A stretch of DNA of 64,000 nucleotides from Phalacrocorax aristotelis (lineage: Eukaryota > Chordata > Aves > Suliformes > Phalacrocoracidae), in assembly GCF_949628215.1 (NCBI RefSeq), contig NC_134283.1, positions 3,713,610-3,777,609 of the forward strand, written 5' to 3'. Positions within the stretch are counted from its first letter, which is position 1, and each line of letters opens with the position of its first letter. A model generated the notes under the pieces. That model was not told the origin of the DNA. It did no database searches and saw only the letters and a list, made by a program, of their open reading frames with translations. Positions 15,101 to 28,660 of this stretch are shown piece after piece. The position numbers were made by a program, and so were the translations under genes.

Positions 15101-16370
15101 TTGAGACTCTCTGGGGATGAAGAGGGGGGATACCTATATACATACATACACCCTAATTTGCTCAGATGCGGTGTGTAGCAAACTGTATTGCAAAATGCTT
15201 ATGAAATCCAGGGAACATTTTAGAAACGCAATTTGCTGAGATTAAAACATTGAAATTGCTTAATTGGGAAAAAATAATGTGATTATATATTCTTTCAAGA
15301 AATGCAAACTACTTGGTTTGCTAGACTTTTATGAAAGCTTATTTATAACTGATAACATACATAATGTTTCTACCAGAAGATAAAGTTCCTATATCGCAGA
15401 CAAAGGAGTATCTAGACAGCAGTATTCTGATTAGTTTTACGTCTTTTCTAATTCAGCTAATTTAAAGATAGACTTGAGGGATTTAGTTGAACAGCAATAA
15501 ACTTGTCAGGAATGGGGTCTGTTATATGTTTTACAATTCAAAAGCTGTCTCTCTCTCTCCTTTACTCTCCCCCTCCTTTTTTTTTTTTTTTTTAAGGCTT
15601 TGAAACCATTTTGATTGCAAATATACGAGTGAATTCAGAGCAAATGAGAGTAAAAAGACTGTTAACACTGGCCTCGGTACAGCCAGGCTTTGTGCAAGCT
15701 TCCCCTCCCTGCCAACACACCTCAAGCCTAGCTTGTAGTAACCCTTGTTATTCTAGTCCCAGATTTATCTAGCAAAGGGCTGCCAATGGTACCAAATCAT
15801 GTGGTCGAGTTTTGTAATGAGGACTAATGAGACCACTATACTTATTTTCCCTCCCAACCAGAGCCCAAACTGGAACCAGCATCCCTGGAGGTGCAGACCT
15901 GGTGTATTAATCCCCAGCAAAAGTTCTCCTGCCTCCCCTCTATGGCATCTGAAGTCATACCCATGAATCCAGACTGGTTTTGTTGTGCTAGGCAGCGGTG
16001 TGTTTACACGACTATCCATCTATTACAGGATATTATTTTTCCAGTGGAGAATATTTAAAATATTTCCAATGAAGATTTTTTTTCCTGCTTTTTTATTGGT
16101 ATTATTAAAAATAAAAAAAAAAAAAAAGGAAAGAAATAAAATCATACCACAAAAATCTATGGTAAAGTAAGAAAAGCAGGGAAAATTGAGAATTTAAAGA
16201 TGAAACTCATGCTGAAACTTGCTCCACTACATGACGGCCCTGGTTGATGCACAAATGCTAGTTGGGAATATTAAACTGCATACAACATTTTCTAAAATTC
16301 CTTGCATGTGCCTTAATTTTGCACTCGTTTACTTACCTAAGCCATACGAAGACAAAGCAAGAGAATCCTC

Positions 16371-16389
16371 TAAATAAATAAATAAATAT
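16371..16389. repeat. (TAAA)n short microsatellite
   Basis: Between four and five TAAA units in otherwise unique AT-rich sequence. Confidence 0.9.
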
Positions 16390-18643
16390 GATAATTATCA
16401 TTAACTTCGGTATGCAGTCTTGCTTCCTGAAAATATTTCATAAACATTAAGGCCAGATTCGTTGGTGTATTGGCAGGAAAACAATGGCATAAAGAACTAA
16501 TTCAGTTGTAGAAATTTTCCAGAATCACTGCTTTCTTGTACCCACTCTGTACGTATCCTTTATGGACAATCCAAGACCTGCCAGTAGCCCTGATTTAAAG
16601 TCCTTCCATAAAAGGAAGAAGTAAAATCACAATTATCTGAATAATCCCTGCATTCTTGGGCTACCAAAGCCCGTGTGAAAGAAAAGGAATGGCCGCAGAA
16701 AGGTCATTACCAGGAAGCACACGAGTGCCATCAATCCCCCTCTATCAGCCCTTGACTGATAAGAGCCTCTTTAGACCCTTAAGTCAAGTTCCTCTTACCC
16801 TGATATCTTCAAGTGCTCACTCTGATGCCTCTGTTCTTCACGCCTGACGTAGCCCTGGCGACAGGAGAGCGTGGCCACACCAGCTGTGCTCTGCTCCATT
16901 TAGAGCGAATCTTCTACCGACCAGGACCAAGGGCGACGGTTTCAGATGAGCGTGCAACACCTGTGTTTGTATTTCAATGTTCATTCTTTAGCGATGACAT
17001 GTAAGTGTCCGGTTTGGGCACGTACAGAGAATATGAAGTTATCCCCTGACCACCCTTCTCCACGACGGGTATCATTAACTGTGCTCTCACTCCGCTCACA
17101 CCTAAAAGCTCATAGATAGAAACGTGTGCTTGGGCTCTAGGGTAAAATGTACTCAAGATTGAAACATTTAATTTGAGATTTTTCTTCCTACTTACTTATT
17201 TCTGCAGCTATTTATGGGATCAAGCAACACGTGATAAAATTTTTAACAATATTGGATGCTTTCTAGCTCCCCCTTACAACAATATCTGAATATCTCATTG
17301 CCTCTAAACATGCATTTGCCTAACGAGAGAAATGAAATGACCCGATTTCACAGGCAGGCAGCTGGGACACCAGATGCTAATATAAAGATAATTCAGCTCA
17401 AATATGTCTGTGTGAACGAATTAGCAAGGCACACCGCAAATACTATTGCTTGTGGAACTACAGCCCAAGTACCTCGTTTGGTCACCCCCCAAAAAATAAT
17501 CACAGCGTCAGAAAGCATGTTTCCCTCAGCACCATGTTAGAGCTGCAGATTTCTCCTCCCTCTTATCCAATGTACCATTTTCAAGCACTATTCCACGTGG
17601 TTCAGAAGTTGGTACACAGGGAGGGACAAGTGGTATGAAAGAAGGCACAGACCCTTGTTCATGAAGTCAACTATGTCTAACACCAATTTTGAGCCCCTGT
17701 TTTCATTTTCTCTTTATCTTTAAAAACTTTTAAAACACTAAAAGGAGGAAGCAAAGTTTTGAGCACTTTCATGAGTAAAGGAGCAATACAGGTTTGGTTT
17801 ACATAGGGAAAAGTTACATTTAGTGCAGTGAAATATTCATCAGAGACTTCGCGTCTCTCAGAGCTGCTTAAACAGCTCAGAAAACCCATCTGATTAGGCA
17901 CTTTGCAAATAAAAAAAATCTTATTTGTTAAAATAGGCTTTAAGTATCAAAATAAAGATTTATGACTCAGAATTGAACACAAATAAATAGCTGGCTGCAT
18001 GCTTGGAACAAATTCTTTTTTATTTTGCAATTAATATTGCTGAGATTGCTATTTAAAATGTGAATGAATTTGTCTTTCTGGTTTTGTGCATTATTGGTAG
18101 CGATGGTGAGGGCAGCACCAAAAACGTTTGCTGGGATGTAATTTTGGCAGAGGGCAAAGCCTGGGATGCGAGGGGCTGGTTTAACACCCTGCACCCTTGA
18201 AGCCAGTCTTACAGCACTGAAAGAGCTCGATTCTGCCAGCAGACATGACCATCAGTCCAATTTCATCCTGTTTATTCAGCTAGCAAATATGTAGCTAAGG
18301 TGGGACTGACTGTGATCTAATTCTTCTGAGAGAGACTTGCAAAATTATTGCCAAAAGAAGCAACGAGAGGCATTGTTTTCACCGAGAGCTGTTAAGTAAA
18401 GTCCTTTGTCGGTAGTGCAAAGATCACCTTGAGTGAGCGTACAAGCCCATTTTAACAACATATCTAAAGCTCAAAGGCATGTTTAACCATTTGGTTGCAT
18501 TTAAGCATGTGCTTAAATAATTTTCTGCATGAGGGTAGCTTGCTGGATTGGGGGTCAAAAGACGTCAGCCTGCACCTCCAGTGTGTTTCTGGAGAAATTA
18601 TGCAGGAAATTAATTGATAACTATTTTGCAAGTCAAGGATTGC

Positions 18644-18680
18644 AGCTGACGTAAATCAGCGTTGCTCCGTTGGTTTTGAG
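18644..18680. repeat. Relic of an old amniote repeat (GTAAATCAGCGTTGCTCC core)
   Basis: The segment GTAAATCAGCGTTGCTCCGT resembles the repeated archosaur/turtle core GTAAATCAGCGTAGCTCCAT, and is followed by a TTGGTTTTGAGG variant of TTGACTTCAATG. It is a short and diverged copy. Confidence 0.45.
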
Positions 18681-21600
18681 GATGGAGAAGTTGGCTCAAT
18701 CTTTCAACTTGTTTATCTACCAGGGATAATTAAGAACAAAATGGCAAATCTGTTGGATCTCTCATGTGTGAACACACAGTTGCTTTAGATTATGCCATGT
18801 TACCATAGGGACTTTTATATGTCATAGCGCAACTGCATAATAAGGTTTAGAACAAATATAGTCTTTCATATTTTCGTTGTATTATCCATATAGAAATTCA
18901 TCTCTACCAGATGTAATTTAGAAAGTGGAGGAGGGTTTCATGGTTATTGGTTACATCATCCAAATCCACCTGAGAAACAGTTGGTGAACGTCAGAGTTTG
19001 GCACACATTTGGAAAATTTCATATCCCTTCGGCGGAGGAAGCTGACTAGAAATATTCAGTGGTCAGTTTTTCAAAGATGTTGAACCTCTGCAGCTCTTCA
19101 CATTTCCGTTGCAGTGTTCCAGGGTTTGACACAGCTGAGAATCTCTTCGTTATCATCTCTGTGTTTCTTTAATGACTCCCTTAGAAAAAAATGAATCTCT
19201 GCAAAACGCATCTACTAGAGAAGGATGTATGGCGAGCTTTGCCTGTGCCCTTTAGGAGTAAGCGCAACTTAAACCCAAGCTCACGCCAGCCTAAATGTAC
19301 TGGCATGCTCAAACCACCTCCTGCCTTCACAGCCTGTACCAGCCAGAAACTTGCAGGTCTTTCTACCCTCTTGTTTATATAGCTATTTTTTTAAGCATGT
19401 AGTTTTATGAGAAAAATTAGGGGTTTGTGCTGTAAGCTTAATTTCTTGCCCTGTGGATTTGCAGATGATTTCTACAGCATGGAAATCCACTCCAGCTTTC
19501 CCATTAAGGAGGACATGAAACCAAATTTCTGCCCTGAACTATTTTTATGAAACATGTAGGAAGTTAATATTTTGGGAGACTTTGGCTCATTGATCAAATC
19601 TGACAGAGGGATACACAGATACAACACAGACACGATGATTGCATAAGCCCTAAATCCCGAAGGACACCAGCTAAAAAACACTTTGTGAGGAGCAGAGTCG
19701 CTTATTTACAAGCTGTTGCAGAATTGCAGGTGGGATTTCGGATGGGCTGTGTAGTTTTGGCTTCAGCCAGGAGTGGTTTGTATATATAAATGAAAAGCAA
19801 AATAGACGTTAAAAATGTGTGATATGGGAAAATCAGAGTTTTCAGTAATTTATAGTGCGGCAAGAAGAGACAATTGGCCACACCTAATCTGCCTGCTTGG
19901 TGTGCTCCTTGCTCCTATTGGTCTGGGATGTATGTTTTGAAAGAAACACCCAACCATATTTACAAATATCCGCTGATAACTTTGTCTTTTCCTTTTTTTT
20001 TCTTTCTTTTTCACCATAATCAATTCTTTCTTTTCTATTATGACTTGATTATAAATATGGCATTTTGGCGATAGGCGACAGAAACACTCTGGGCCAGATG
20101 TGCTGGCTGCCTATGAAGGGCTTGGCCATAGGATGTTAGTGGTTTAAAGTAACAGGAAACCTGAGGAATATCATAAATCAGGCTTTTCTGACTAGGTTTT
20201 TGTACAGAGTATAACAAAATGTATTGAATAACTTAAGTATGTGTGAGCCTCCTGCCTACCAAATTACTGGGGTCTGCCAGTGGAAAGCACACTAATTTGA
20301 TGTTGGCCTCAAACAGAAAATTGTAAATGAAAATTAGGTTTCAGCATTTTAACAAAAAATCAACTTGGAGTTCAGTGTTAACAGGAGCCTAAGGATTTAA
20401 CTAACTGTAATGAAAATAAAGACAGACAAAATTCTTGACTTTTTAAGCCACAGCCCTGAGAAAAGGTTTCTGCTCCTGGATCCCAACACAGCATGAGGGA
20501 CAAGGCATGTACCAAAGCGTGGGTTTTCTTTCTTTTCTCTCTACTGCCATGGATTTCATAAAGTCATAGGCTGACATTTTGTACTTTTCCACATTTCTAT
20601 TGACTTTTATTAACAATAAACAGAAGGTGCTTGGCCAAAGTCATTGAATCCATGACAGTGAGTTTTAAAATATTGAGCCTCCCCCATGCAAAGACATCAG
20701 AAGGGGCTGAGCTCGGAGGTCCTCTCACCTGGTGGCCTGGCTGTGCCTCAGCCAATGCAGGGCACTTAAAGAGAGGTATGGAAACCACATCTAAGCTATT
20801 CCCCATCGGGGAGCTGTTTCAAACCCTGACTCATATAAGCAATCACCTTTCAGTGATACCCCTGGAGTTAAACCTGCCTACAGTAGTGCTGCTCATGGCC
20901 TAACCGGCTACAATTAATTATTGCAAGTTGGTTTATCCAAGGCCTTAGATGAAGTTGATGTATTCTTATAATCCAGTTAAAGGTCTTAAAATGTCGCCTG
21001 TTTCGTTTCCAGCTCTTCTTTACTCTAGTTAAGTAAAGGAAGAACAAGAAGCCGAATGCCTTTTTTTTCCATCTCATAACCATTCTTTTTCAGGAAGAAG
21101 TAACTAAACTTCCTTGAAACCCCTCCTTTTGACCGTTTTGTGGAGACAGTCATGACATGCTGATGTATTCTTGTCCCCTGAAGCGGGCATCAGTGCCTCA
21201 ACGTCTACACCTTCTCAGATGCCCATGACTCCCCTTTCAGAAAACACTGCAAAGTCACTTTTGAACTAATTAAGTTAACAGAGTTCCAACGAAATGGCTC
21301 AAGTTTTACCATTTCCTCCACACAGTAGATGGTTTCTGGTCGATCTGGGGTGCTCTCTTTCCTGCCCTTCCTCTCCCTTTCTGTGTCACTACATGATATA
21401 CATGTACATGGACCTCCTCCTACACCAACTTATTATGGCTGTGAGGGCAGTTAATACATTAAAAGTTAGAGAGCACTCCTACTTGAAGTGCACCAGCAAA
21501 CCTTAGAACTGGGCCATATTTCTTATACTTTTTTAAAAATATATATTTTGGTTTCTGGCAGAGATACAGGGAGCGAGTGTGGCGTGCAGTATTTCCCAGA

Positions 21601-22228
21601 CTGTGTAGCTTGGCACCAGAAAATAGTTTCTTCAGAGTTCAAAACCTGTCAGGATGCTCTCTCGAAACTGCTCCACATTTAAGACGTGTAACACTAAAAT
21701 GTCACTTTTGGAGCCCAAACCGGAGTGCCTTCAGCTTTCTGATTGGCAGAAAACTGACGGTTAAGCTCCAGGGAATTTCTACTACAGCTGTAAACTTTCA
21801 AAAATACTTTGCTGCTGCAAAAACTATAGAGTGTGGTTTAAATGAACAATATGCCCTCTTCATACCTCGTCACCAGAAAGAACATGCTTTCGACTTCAGC
21901 ATGAACAACCCGTGGTTTGATTTTTTTAAATTTTTTTTTTTCACCCACATGAAACAGGTTAAGCAGTTTTTAGCTCGGTTTCTACCTGTCACACAAAAGG
22001 GACTATATTCCAAACATCTCCGGGAAGAGGCAGAAATGATACAGATGCTCGTGCAGATGTTTGGATCCTGTTCTCTTAATGCTCTCTGCAGGACAAATTT
22101 AACCTCCTTATACGCCTCACAGAAGACTAGATCACGGCCCCATTCCATCCCTGGGATCTCAGAGAAAGCCAAGTCTCTAGCTAACATGTTTATGTGACAT
22201 TCTGAGCTTGGCTCTCCTCTGCCCTTGT

Positions 22229-22300
22229 GGGCCAAATCCTAATATGACCCAGTGCTCTCTCACATCAACTGGAGTTTTGCCTGAGTAAAGTATAAGTCAA
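22229..22300. repeat. Relic of an old amniote repeat (GGGCCAAATCCT end)
   Basis: The copy begins GGGCCAAATCCT and continues to ACTGGAGTTTTGCCTGAGTA. Both words are recurrent in an old, partly palindromic interspersed repeat of turtles, crocodiles and birds. Internal sequence is diverged. A related fragment follows about 300 bp downstream. Confidence 0.5.
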
Positions 22301-22599
22301 AACTGAGCAATGCCTTCAGGTTTCAGTCCAGCAGTTCCATTTCACAAAAACTCATTGTATTATAAAAAGATACAACAGCTTCAGCCCACCGCAGGGTTGT
22401 TGTTTTCTGGGTATTTTGGGGTTGGTGTTTTTTTCTTTTTGGTGATGATTTTTTTTTAAGATCTGAAAGGAGGAGGCAGGTTTTCTCCTCCCAGTCCTGG
22501 GGCTTCACCCTGCTCTGAACAAATCTACACTTAGCCGGATCTGAATCCTTCCCAAACAAGTTATGTACCCAGGGGGTAGGGCTGGTCGGCAACTTGCCC

Positions 22600-22655
22600 T
22601 ATTGCAGTCAATAGAAAGATGTCTCCTGAGGTTGACAGGGGCTGGGGCAGGCCCT
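22600..22655. repeat. Relic of an old amniote repeat (GGCAGGCCC end)
   Basis: ATTGCAGTCAATAGAAAGA followed by GGGGCTGGGGCAGGCCC resembles the ATTGACTTCAATGGAAAGA ... GGGAGCTGGATCAGGCCC layout of old archosaur repeats. It lies close to the relic at 22229-22300 and may be part of the same original insertion. Confidence 0.4.
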
Positions 22656-23547
22656 ATTTACTTATAAACGAACCCCAGCTTTTATTCCAGTCTTATTTTA
22701 ATGTTTACTCCTATATTCTCTCCCTGCACTTCTATTCAAACCCAAGGAATGACTAATGGTCTTGTAGGAACAATCCTGACAAGCAATGTAGGAAGAGCTA
22801 AACAGTCTTGGAGGAGGAGATGACAGCTCTCCAGCTGAAGAAATGCTACTGGAAAAAGCCCAGGCTTGGAGAAAAGCCTCGAGCACTGACTCCCAGTGAG
22901 GGTTGCATGCCTCGGGTTTACCTGTTGTCTTCGTGGTGTCCACACCTGTACAGGCAGCTCTGGTCAGGTATCTCATGGATCCCAGTGTCGAGGTTCTCTG
23001 GCAGCTGGAGCTGCTGTGGGACATCTGGGCTATCCTCTGCAGGGAACTGTGAGGAAATTTGCTGGGGGATTCTCTGCCCCTTGTGTGATACATCAATCCC
23101 AGTCCAAGTTAGCAGAGACCTCAAGCTTGAACATGGTGGCTGGATGAACTTCTGGTTGTAAAGGGTAAACACTTGAGATGGCATCATCTCTTTGAATGGA
23201 CCATGGGTCTGTAGGCCAGGAAATGTGTGCATGGAGATATTCCTGACATGTCACATGTAGTCCAGCTATATGGCCTCTGTGTGGGCAGATGTGCCCCCTT
23301 GCATGGGGGGTCGGCTTCCCCCGAGGCTGGATGGGGCACGGCTACGCTGCTTTCTGAGCTCTCTCACCAGCCATACTTGAAATAATTATGACCCAATGAA
23401 GACAAGAAACCAACGAAATTCATCTTTGATGTCAATCTCATATACATATATTTTAGAGGTGCCGTTGAGTCTCTAATCACAGTGCCTCAGCGCTTTAATT
23501 GTGCCTTCTGCTTTTGAAACACATTACAGCCAAATGACTGAGTAATC

Positions 23548-23695
23548 ATCACAATCCCATGAATGAGCCGGATAAGTAAGATTGCGCATGGAGAAACTGA
23601 GAGAGAAAGAGAGACCACACAGCAAGTATTATGAGCCATGGGATTAGAAATTGGGATTTCTTTTTCTCTATACACAATCCACGAGGCCACGCTAC
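23548..23695 (-). repeat. MIR-type SINE relic, minus strand
   Basis: In plus-strand order the segment carries CACAATCCCATGA, GGAGAAACTGAG, GACCACACAGCAAGT, GGGATTAGAA and GGCCACGCT. These correspond in the right order and spacing to the reverse complement of MIR landmarks: ACAACCCTATGA, GAGGAAACTGAG, GGTCACACAGCTAGT, GGGATTCGAAC and AGCCCGTGCT. The element is an old tRNA-derived core-SINE shared by amniotes. It is heavily diverged, and no other feature depends on it. Confidence 0.7.
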
Positions 23696-24518
23696 CCTGT
23701 ATGATCTCATGAAAGAAGTATATTTTCCATCTGCAAGGAACTCCTAACAGTGTCAGCTAAGTGCAAATTAGTATGATCATTAGCCACTCTTTGAATGAGA
23801 CAGCTGCCAGGAAGCCTGTGTGTATGTTTGAGGAAGAATTCCTAATGTCTGTGTGTCTGGAGGAGTATAAATTCTTCTATTCCCCTCCAGTAGCCTAATT
23901 AGATTTTACTCTGTTTATTAGAAGAGTTCAGTTGCTAGCTTAACATGAAATAAAATCTGCATGATTAAGAAGTCACGAGCAGTAAAGCTTACAGTATGCT
24001 GTTAGAAATTTTCTTTTCATATCAGCAACGATGAAATCCTCCAGTGTTAAATGAAGTGAAAGCAGGAGTGTGTTTAGATCCAGCAGCCAGGATCAAAACA
24101 GAGTGACAGGGATGGAGGGAGGGTGGGAAGTGGGTATCATGCCATTCAAATGGTACCTGAAATGAGAGAATTACTGGAAAACTTGTATTTTTAAGCACAT
24201 AGCAAACCGGATGAAACATCCTTCTTTATGGATCTTCACTGTAAAACAAGGATAGAAAAGATGCTCTTCCATTTGAAGAGATATTTTTCAGCTCTCCTCA
24301 CCTCCTTCTGTAAACACAGCAGTATCAGAAGAGCCAAGGGCCATAAGAAGATGGAGAAACCTCCAGCTCTAACTCTATTTGAACACCTTCAATAGATGTC
24401 GGATCTAAGCCTCGCAGGGTTTGGTGGCCTTAGTGATGTAAAATAGCCTCCAGGAGTATCTATGTCCATTAGACATTAATTTCTCTAACGTGACACCTGG
24501 TCTTCACCTTGGAATAAA

Positions 24519-24564
24519 AATCCATTGAAGGCAATAAGATGTTTGGGGTAGGATCAGATCCTTG
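24519..24564. repeat. Relic of an old amniote repeat (GGATCAGATCC end)
   Basis: ATCCATTGAAGGCAATAAGA followed by TTGGGGTAGGATCAGATCC follows the CCATTGAAGTCAATGAGA ... GGATCAGGCCC pattern of old archosaur repeats. Family not assigned. Confidence 0.4.
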
Positions 24565-26899
24565 CATGAAAAATTCAGGGATCTATCATGAGCAGCCACT
24601 CAACCACTCAGTGTAATCTCAGCCACTGAGATTTATGAAGTTCAGAGTTTGCCTCCCATTTTCCAGATCTGCGGTGGCGCTGAAATCCAGGCATGCATCC
24701 CTCAAAACCTCCATGTAACGTTTTAGGTACTGAAGGCTGGGGAACCAGAAAAGAAGACAGATATTCTCTTTCCACCTCCTTTGTTGGGAACAGCTGGCAG
24801 TGTGTCACACACAAAGTCATTAGCAACCTACCATAAGGAATTTTCTAAACGGTCTTTGAGTTGATGACCCCAAAATCCTACTCAAAAAATGACTCCGTAT
24901 TCACTTACCTGCGGAAAGAAAAATACGGAGTGTTTTTCCCTTCCCCAAATAATCTGAGAAAGTAGCCTTTAATTGCAAGGTAGGTTATTCTTCTAAAGGA
25001 CCTCCATTAGGAGAAGCAGCTGTGTCTAGTGTAGGTTTGCACCAATGCTGGGGTGTGCCCACAACCTCCGAGCCCAGGCTATCCTGCTGGTAGTTGTAAC
25101 CTGATATATAGCCACGGACATGATGAAGTCCTACTTCTCATGGATCGTTTAGAAAGACGCTAGGGCTTAGAGTCAGGGTGCAAATCTGAGGACAAGGTAG
25201 GAAGCCTGGTGTAAAAAGCAAATTCTGGAGCCTGAAAAAGAAAAGAGGAAACTCAGAGGAGAAGCCTAGGAGTCGAGGGAAGAAGGACGCACAAAACCTA
25301 AAGCCTTCCCCAAAAAGCAAAGGGATTTGTGTAACCCAGGGGACTAAAAGTACGTTTTGGCCCATGGTCTGGTTTTCCTCAGCACGTGCCCAGCCACAAG
25401 AGTCCATGTGGTTCTTCTGTTTTCCCAAGTCTTTTGAAATACAGATGCAAAAGTCTCGAATCCCTGCACATCCCTGCATTCCTTAAGAAACTGGCCCACC
25501 AAGTAGTTGTAATTCAGGATACCACCATACACCCACGTGTAAGATTCCTTAACAACTATGCACATTTTTAGGCTCAAATATTTTAGAATTGTTTTCACTG
25601 TGCCTGAGCTGTAATTGGCTCAGCTTCCCAAGTGTTGGATCATCTAACTAGAGTGATTTTTGACTCAGAGCCCAGGCACCATATCAAAACATTTATCAAT
25701 TAATCATAAAAAGTAACTAACATTGTTGTCCACCCAAGAAAAACTGTCACTTACAGACTCATGTATGTTATTCCTTATGAAAGAGCTGCTATATAGAAGT
25801 TGATTTCCTGCACAGACCAGGTGGAAAATCTGCTAAAGGCAGAGGTCAAATCTAGTTTAATTTTATACCCTTTGTTAAGAATGTTCTCTCTCTCTAAAAA
25901 AAAAAAAACACAACCCAAGAAAAAAACCCACCCTTGTGTTCCTTTCCAAGTTTTCTAAAGTTAATTCATGTGGAAGAAAAAAAGATTAGGATAAAATTTC
26001 AAATATTAAATTCAAATGCAGGATTAATGAGTTTTATTTCAAAGCCCCAGAGGTTGTCTGGAATTTAGGACGCTTTTTTAGTAGCAGACACGAGACATAG
26101 CCAGATGCAGTCGTGTTTTGGACCAGCTCAGCACAAATTTAGCACCTTGAAGGAGAAATTTTATGTCTGTTTTGTAAAGCAAACATTTCAACTTTTCCAA
26201 AATCCATTGTCCGGAAGATATTAGTGTTGCATTGGACAAAAAAAAAAAATTGATTTAAAATAATGCTGACTTGTTGCTTTAGCACATAGTAATTGCCACT
26301 CCCATCACCATCACTGTAGGTGATGTAGGTCCTCTGCCCCATGCGATACATGCATATAATTTTTTAAATAGTGTGAAGTAAACCAGATAAAAAAATGAAT
26401 TAAACCTTTCCTGAAGCCAAATTCAAGACAGTCCTTGCAACACTCTGCAGGAAAGAGCTTTTTACAATTTGGTTTCTTAAAGACCAGCAGGGAACAGCTT
26501 GGCAGATGTACAAACACAATTCTTCTCACGCCCTTACAGATAGCATGGCAAACCCATGGATGATGAGCTACTTCACTTCACGCCCAGTCCCTGAGGCAAA
26601 GGAGTTGTAGGCCAAACCCGACCCTTCATTAAAAGATTTTTTTTTTATCATCACAAAAATTAACTGCATTCAACTTCCTTCCCAAGCAGGGTTGCTCCCA
26701 AGAAGCACCAAATAACAGCAGTGTTTCAGGTCACCATTCCTAGTTTGTTCAACCGAGAGAGAAAATCTTGTTTTCAGTCAAGACTGCACTTTACTGATGA
26801 CTCAAGCAAAGCCAGTAATGCCTGCAAAGCACAGCCTGCAGATCCAGAGCAGGTTATCTGGACCGCGGTGTCTTTTGGACAGCCAAAAGTGTTTAGCAT

Positions 26900-26961
26900 T
26901 GGCCCGATTCTGCTCTGCTTGAAATCAAAGAATAAAATCACTGTTGAGTTCAATGGAAGAA
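26900..26961. repeat. Relic of an old amniote repeat (GGCCCGATTCTGCTCT start)
   Basis: GGCCCGATTCTGCTCTGCTT followed by AAATCAAAGAATAAAATCAC and GTTGAGTTCAATGGAAG matches the layout GGCCCGATTCTGCTCT ... AAATCAGGAGTAACTCC ... TTGACTTCAATGG of an old turtle/crocodile/bird repeat. It is one of the better preserved relics here. The family is not named without a repeat library. Confidence 0.55.
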
Positions 26962-28628
26962 GGGGGCAGCCAACATCAAGTATAATGCTTTATACATCAG
27001 CACTGAAAACTTGATGGGAAAGGATCAAAACCTTGCAGTGAGCACCTTCAAACATTGGAATCTTGTCTTGAAAGATTCCAGTTATAGCAAGAAGAAAACA
27101 CTGGCGTTTCAGTTTCAGATTCTGGCTTTTCTTCAAATTGACATACCACAATCTGTAAATAGAACCAAAAAAGAAAAATCATTCTGTTTAAATTCCCTCA
27201 TTGCCTTAGAAGTCCACCTCACCGATGGAGAATCAATGTAATTAGCTGTAACACAAACAGCTAATTAGGACCTGGTGACAGGCAAGCTTCAGATGAACTA
27301 TTCCATTTAGAAAAGTACTCACAAATGTTTTTTTCTGATTTCTCTTTGAGCTGAAAATCGTAAAAGAACAAGTTTTATTTTCTCTCTGCCCCTCGCTTCC
27401 CCAGTACGGAACCAAAATAGTCCATGGAAATAGCCTCGTCTCACAGTATTTCTCTTTATGGTCCCCATCAAAATCAGTAAACATGATGGCACAGAAAAAT
27501 ATTATGCAAAGTAACAAAGGTATGGAAAAAACCCTTTAAAAGTTTTTTTGGAGTTGCAACTAAATTTTCTGGTCAACCACAATCCTATCCCATCCAATTG
27601 TTCAGAATTACATCCCATCTCCAAGGCTTTTTAACTGTGATGGAAGTTTGGGTTTGAAGCTTCATTTTCAAGTGAATTTCTTTCATCCATTTGATTTTGG
27701 ACAGGATGGGAGATGATGGGCATAATTGTCAGGATTTTTAGATTAAAACTGCCTTGAGCTAGTCTGAATGCAACGCTGAACCGCCACCAAAGGAAGGGAA
27801 GAGTTGTGCAAGGCAATGACAGTTGCACTAACTGCCAACAGTTTATACGAGGCTTACATGAGACTAATGCCTTTTTTGGGTCTTTCTCATCTCTGAACTC
27901 GACCCCTGATATTTTCCTAACATTTTAAGCTGAGAAATATTATAAAAGCCCAAAATTTATCCAAAATTTGGTGAAGACTTGGTGTCTTGCCTAGATTAAC
28001 AGACAAAGCCGTGCTATGTGGTATCAGTGGCACAAGTCTGTGTTTCACTTTGGATATACTAAGAAATGTTTTCTTCCTAGACACAATCAGTATCAATACC
28101 GTACAGTTTCACCCAAAACACTGGTGTCTAAAAGTCACCCCCAAATCACTTGCATCGCTATGACTCATTGTCCTAGTTCAGCTAAACTGGAGACTCAGCC
28201 AAGGGAAACGCTATCCAGAGAAAAACAGCAATAGCTGAAACAGATCCGATGCACCAACAGGATGTGAACCCTACACAACGTCTTCCTTTTTTGAAAACGC
28301 ATACTCTTAACACAACAAAAATATTGGGCTGTGCTCCCACCAGGGCTGCGCAAGTACCTCATAAGGCTGCTTAGCTCAATAGATTTAATGGTTTTCCATT
28401 CTTGGCCTGGACTTCAGCGTGAAATATTCCCACAGTCAGATGCGCATTTACACAGGGAACAAACAGTGAAACATCCCAGTGACCAGAAAATAGACACACA
28501 GGAGCCAAACCTAGGACTGGGTGGAAGCCTGCTCGGTGACCAGTTGCTCCACGCCTGGCTCAGGGGCTCGGGGATTTCGTGCACGGTGCCGTGAGGTTTT
28601 ATGGGCACTCCATCTATTATTGCCTTGA

Positions 28629-28660
28629 GGGGAAAAAAAAAAAGAAAAAAAAAAAACAGC
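28629..28660. repeat. Interrupted poly(A) tract
   Basis: Two A runs split by a single AAAAG-type interruption, from just after GAGGGG to AACAGC. No retrogene or SINE body was recognised upstream. Confidence 0.7.

Larger units (their letters stand above)
15101..22228. other. Non-coding stretch, no gene recognised
   Basis: AT-rich unique sequence containing one short microsatellite and one repeat relic listed separately. A 206-codon plus-strand frame at 21577-22197 is the longest non-repetitive frame in this part. It has no recognisable domain, and one frame of this size is near what chance gives in 64 kb. It is therefore not called as a gene. Confidence 0.55.

Noticed and set aside
22800..23200. 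Possible endogenous retrovirus or LTR segment
   Set aside because: It is GC-richer than its flanks and open in two frames, but no LTR ends, primer-binding site, polypurine tract or recognisable retroviral protein was seen.
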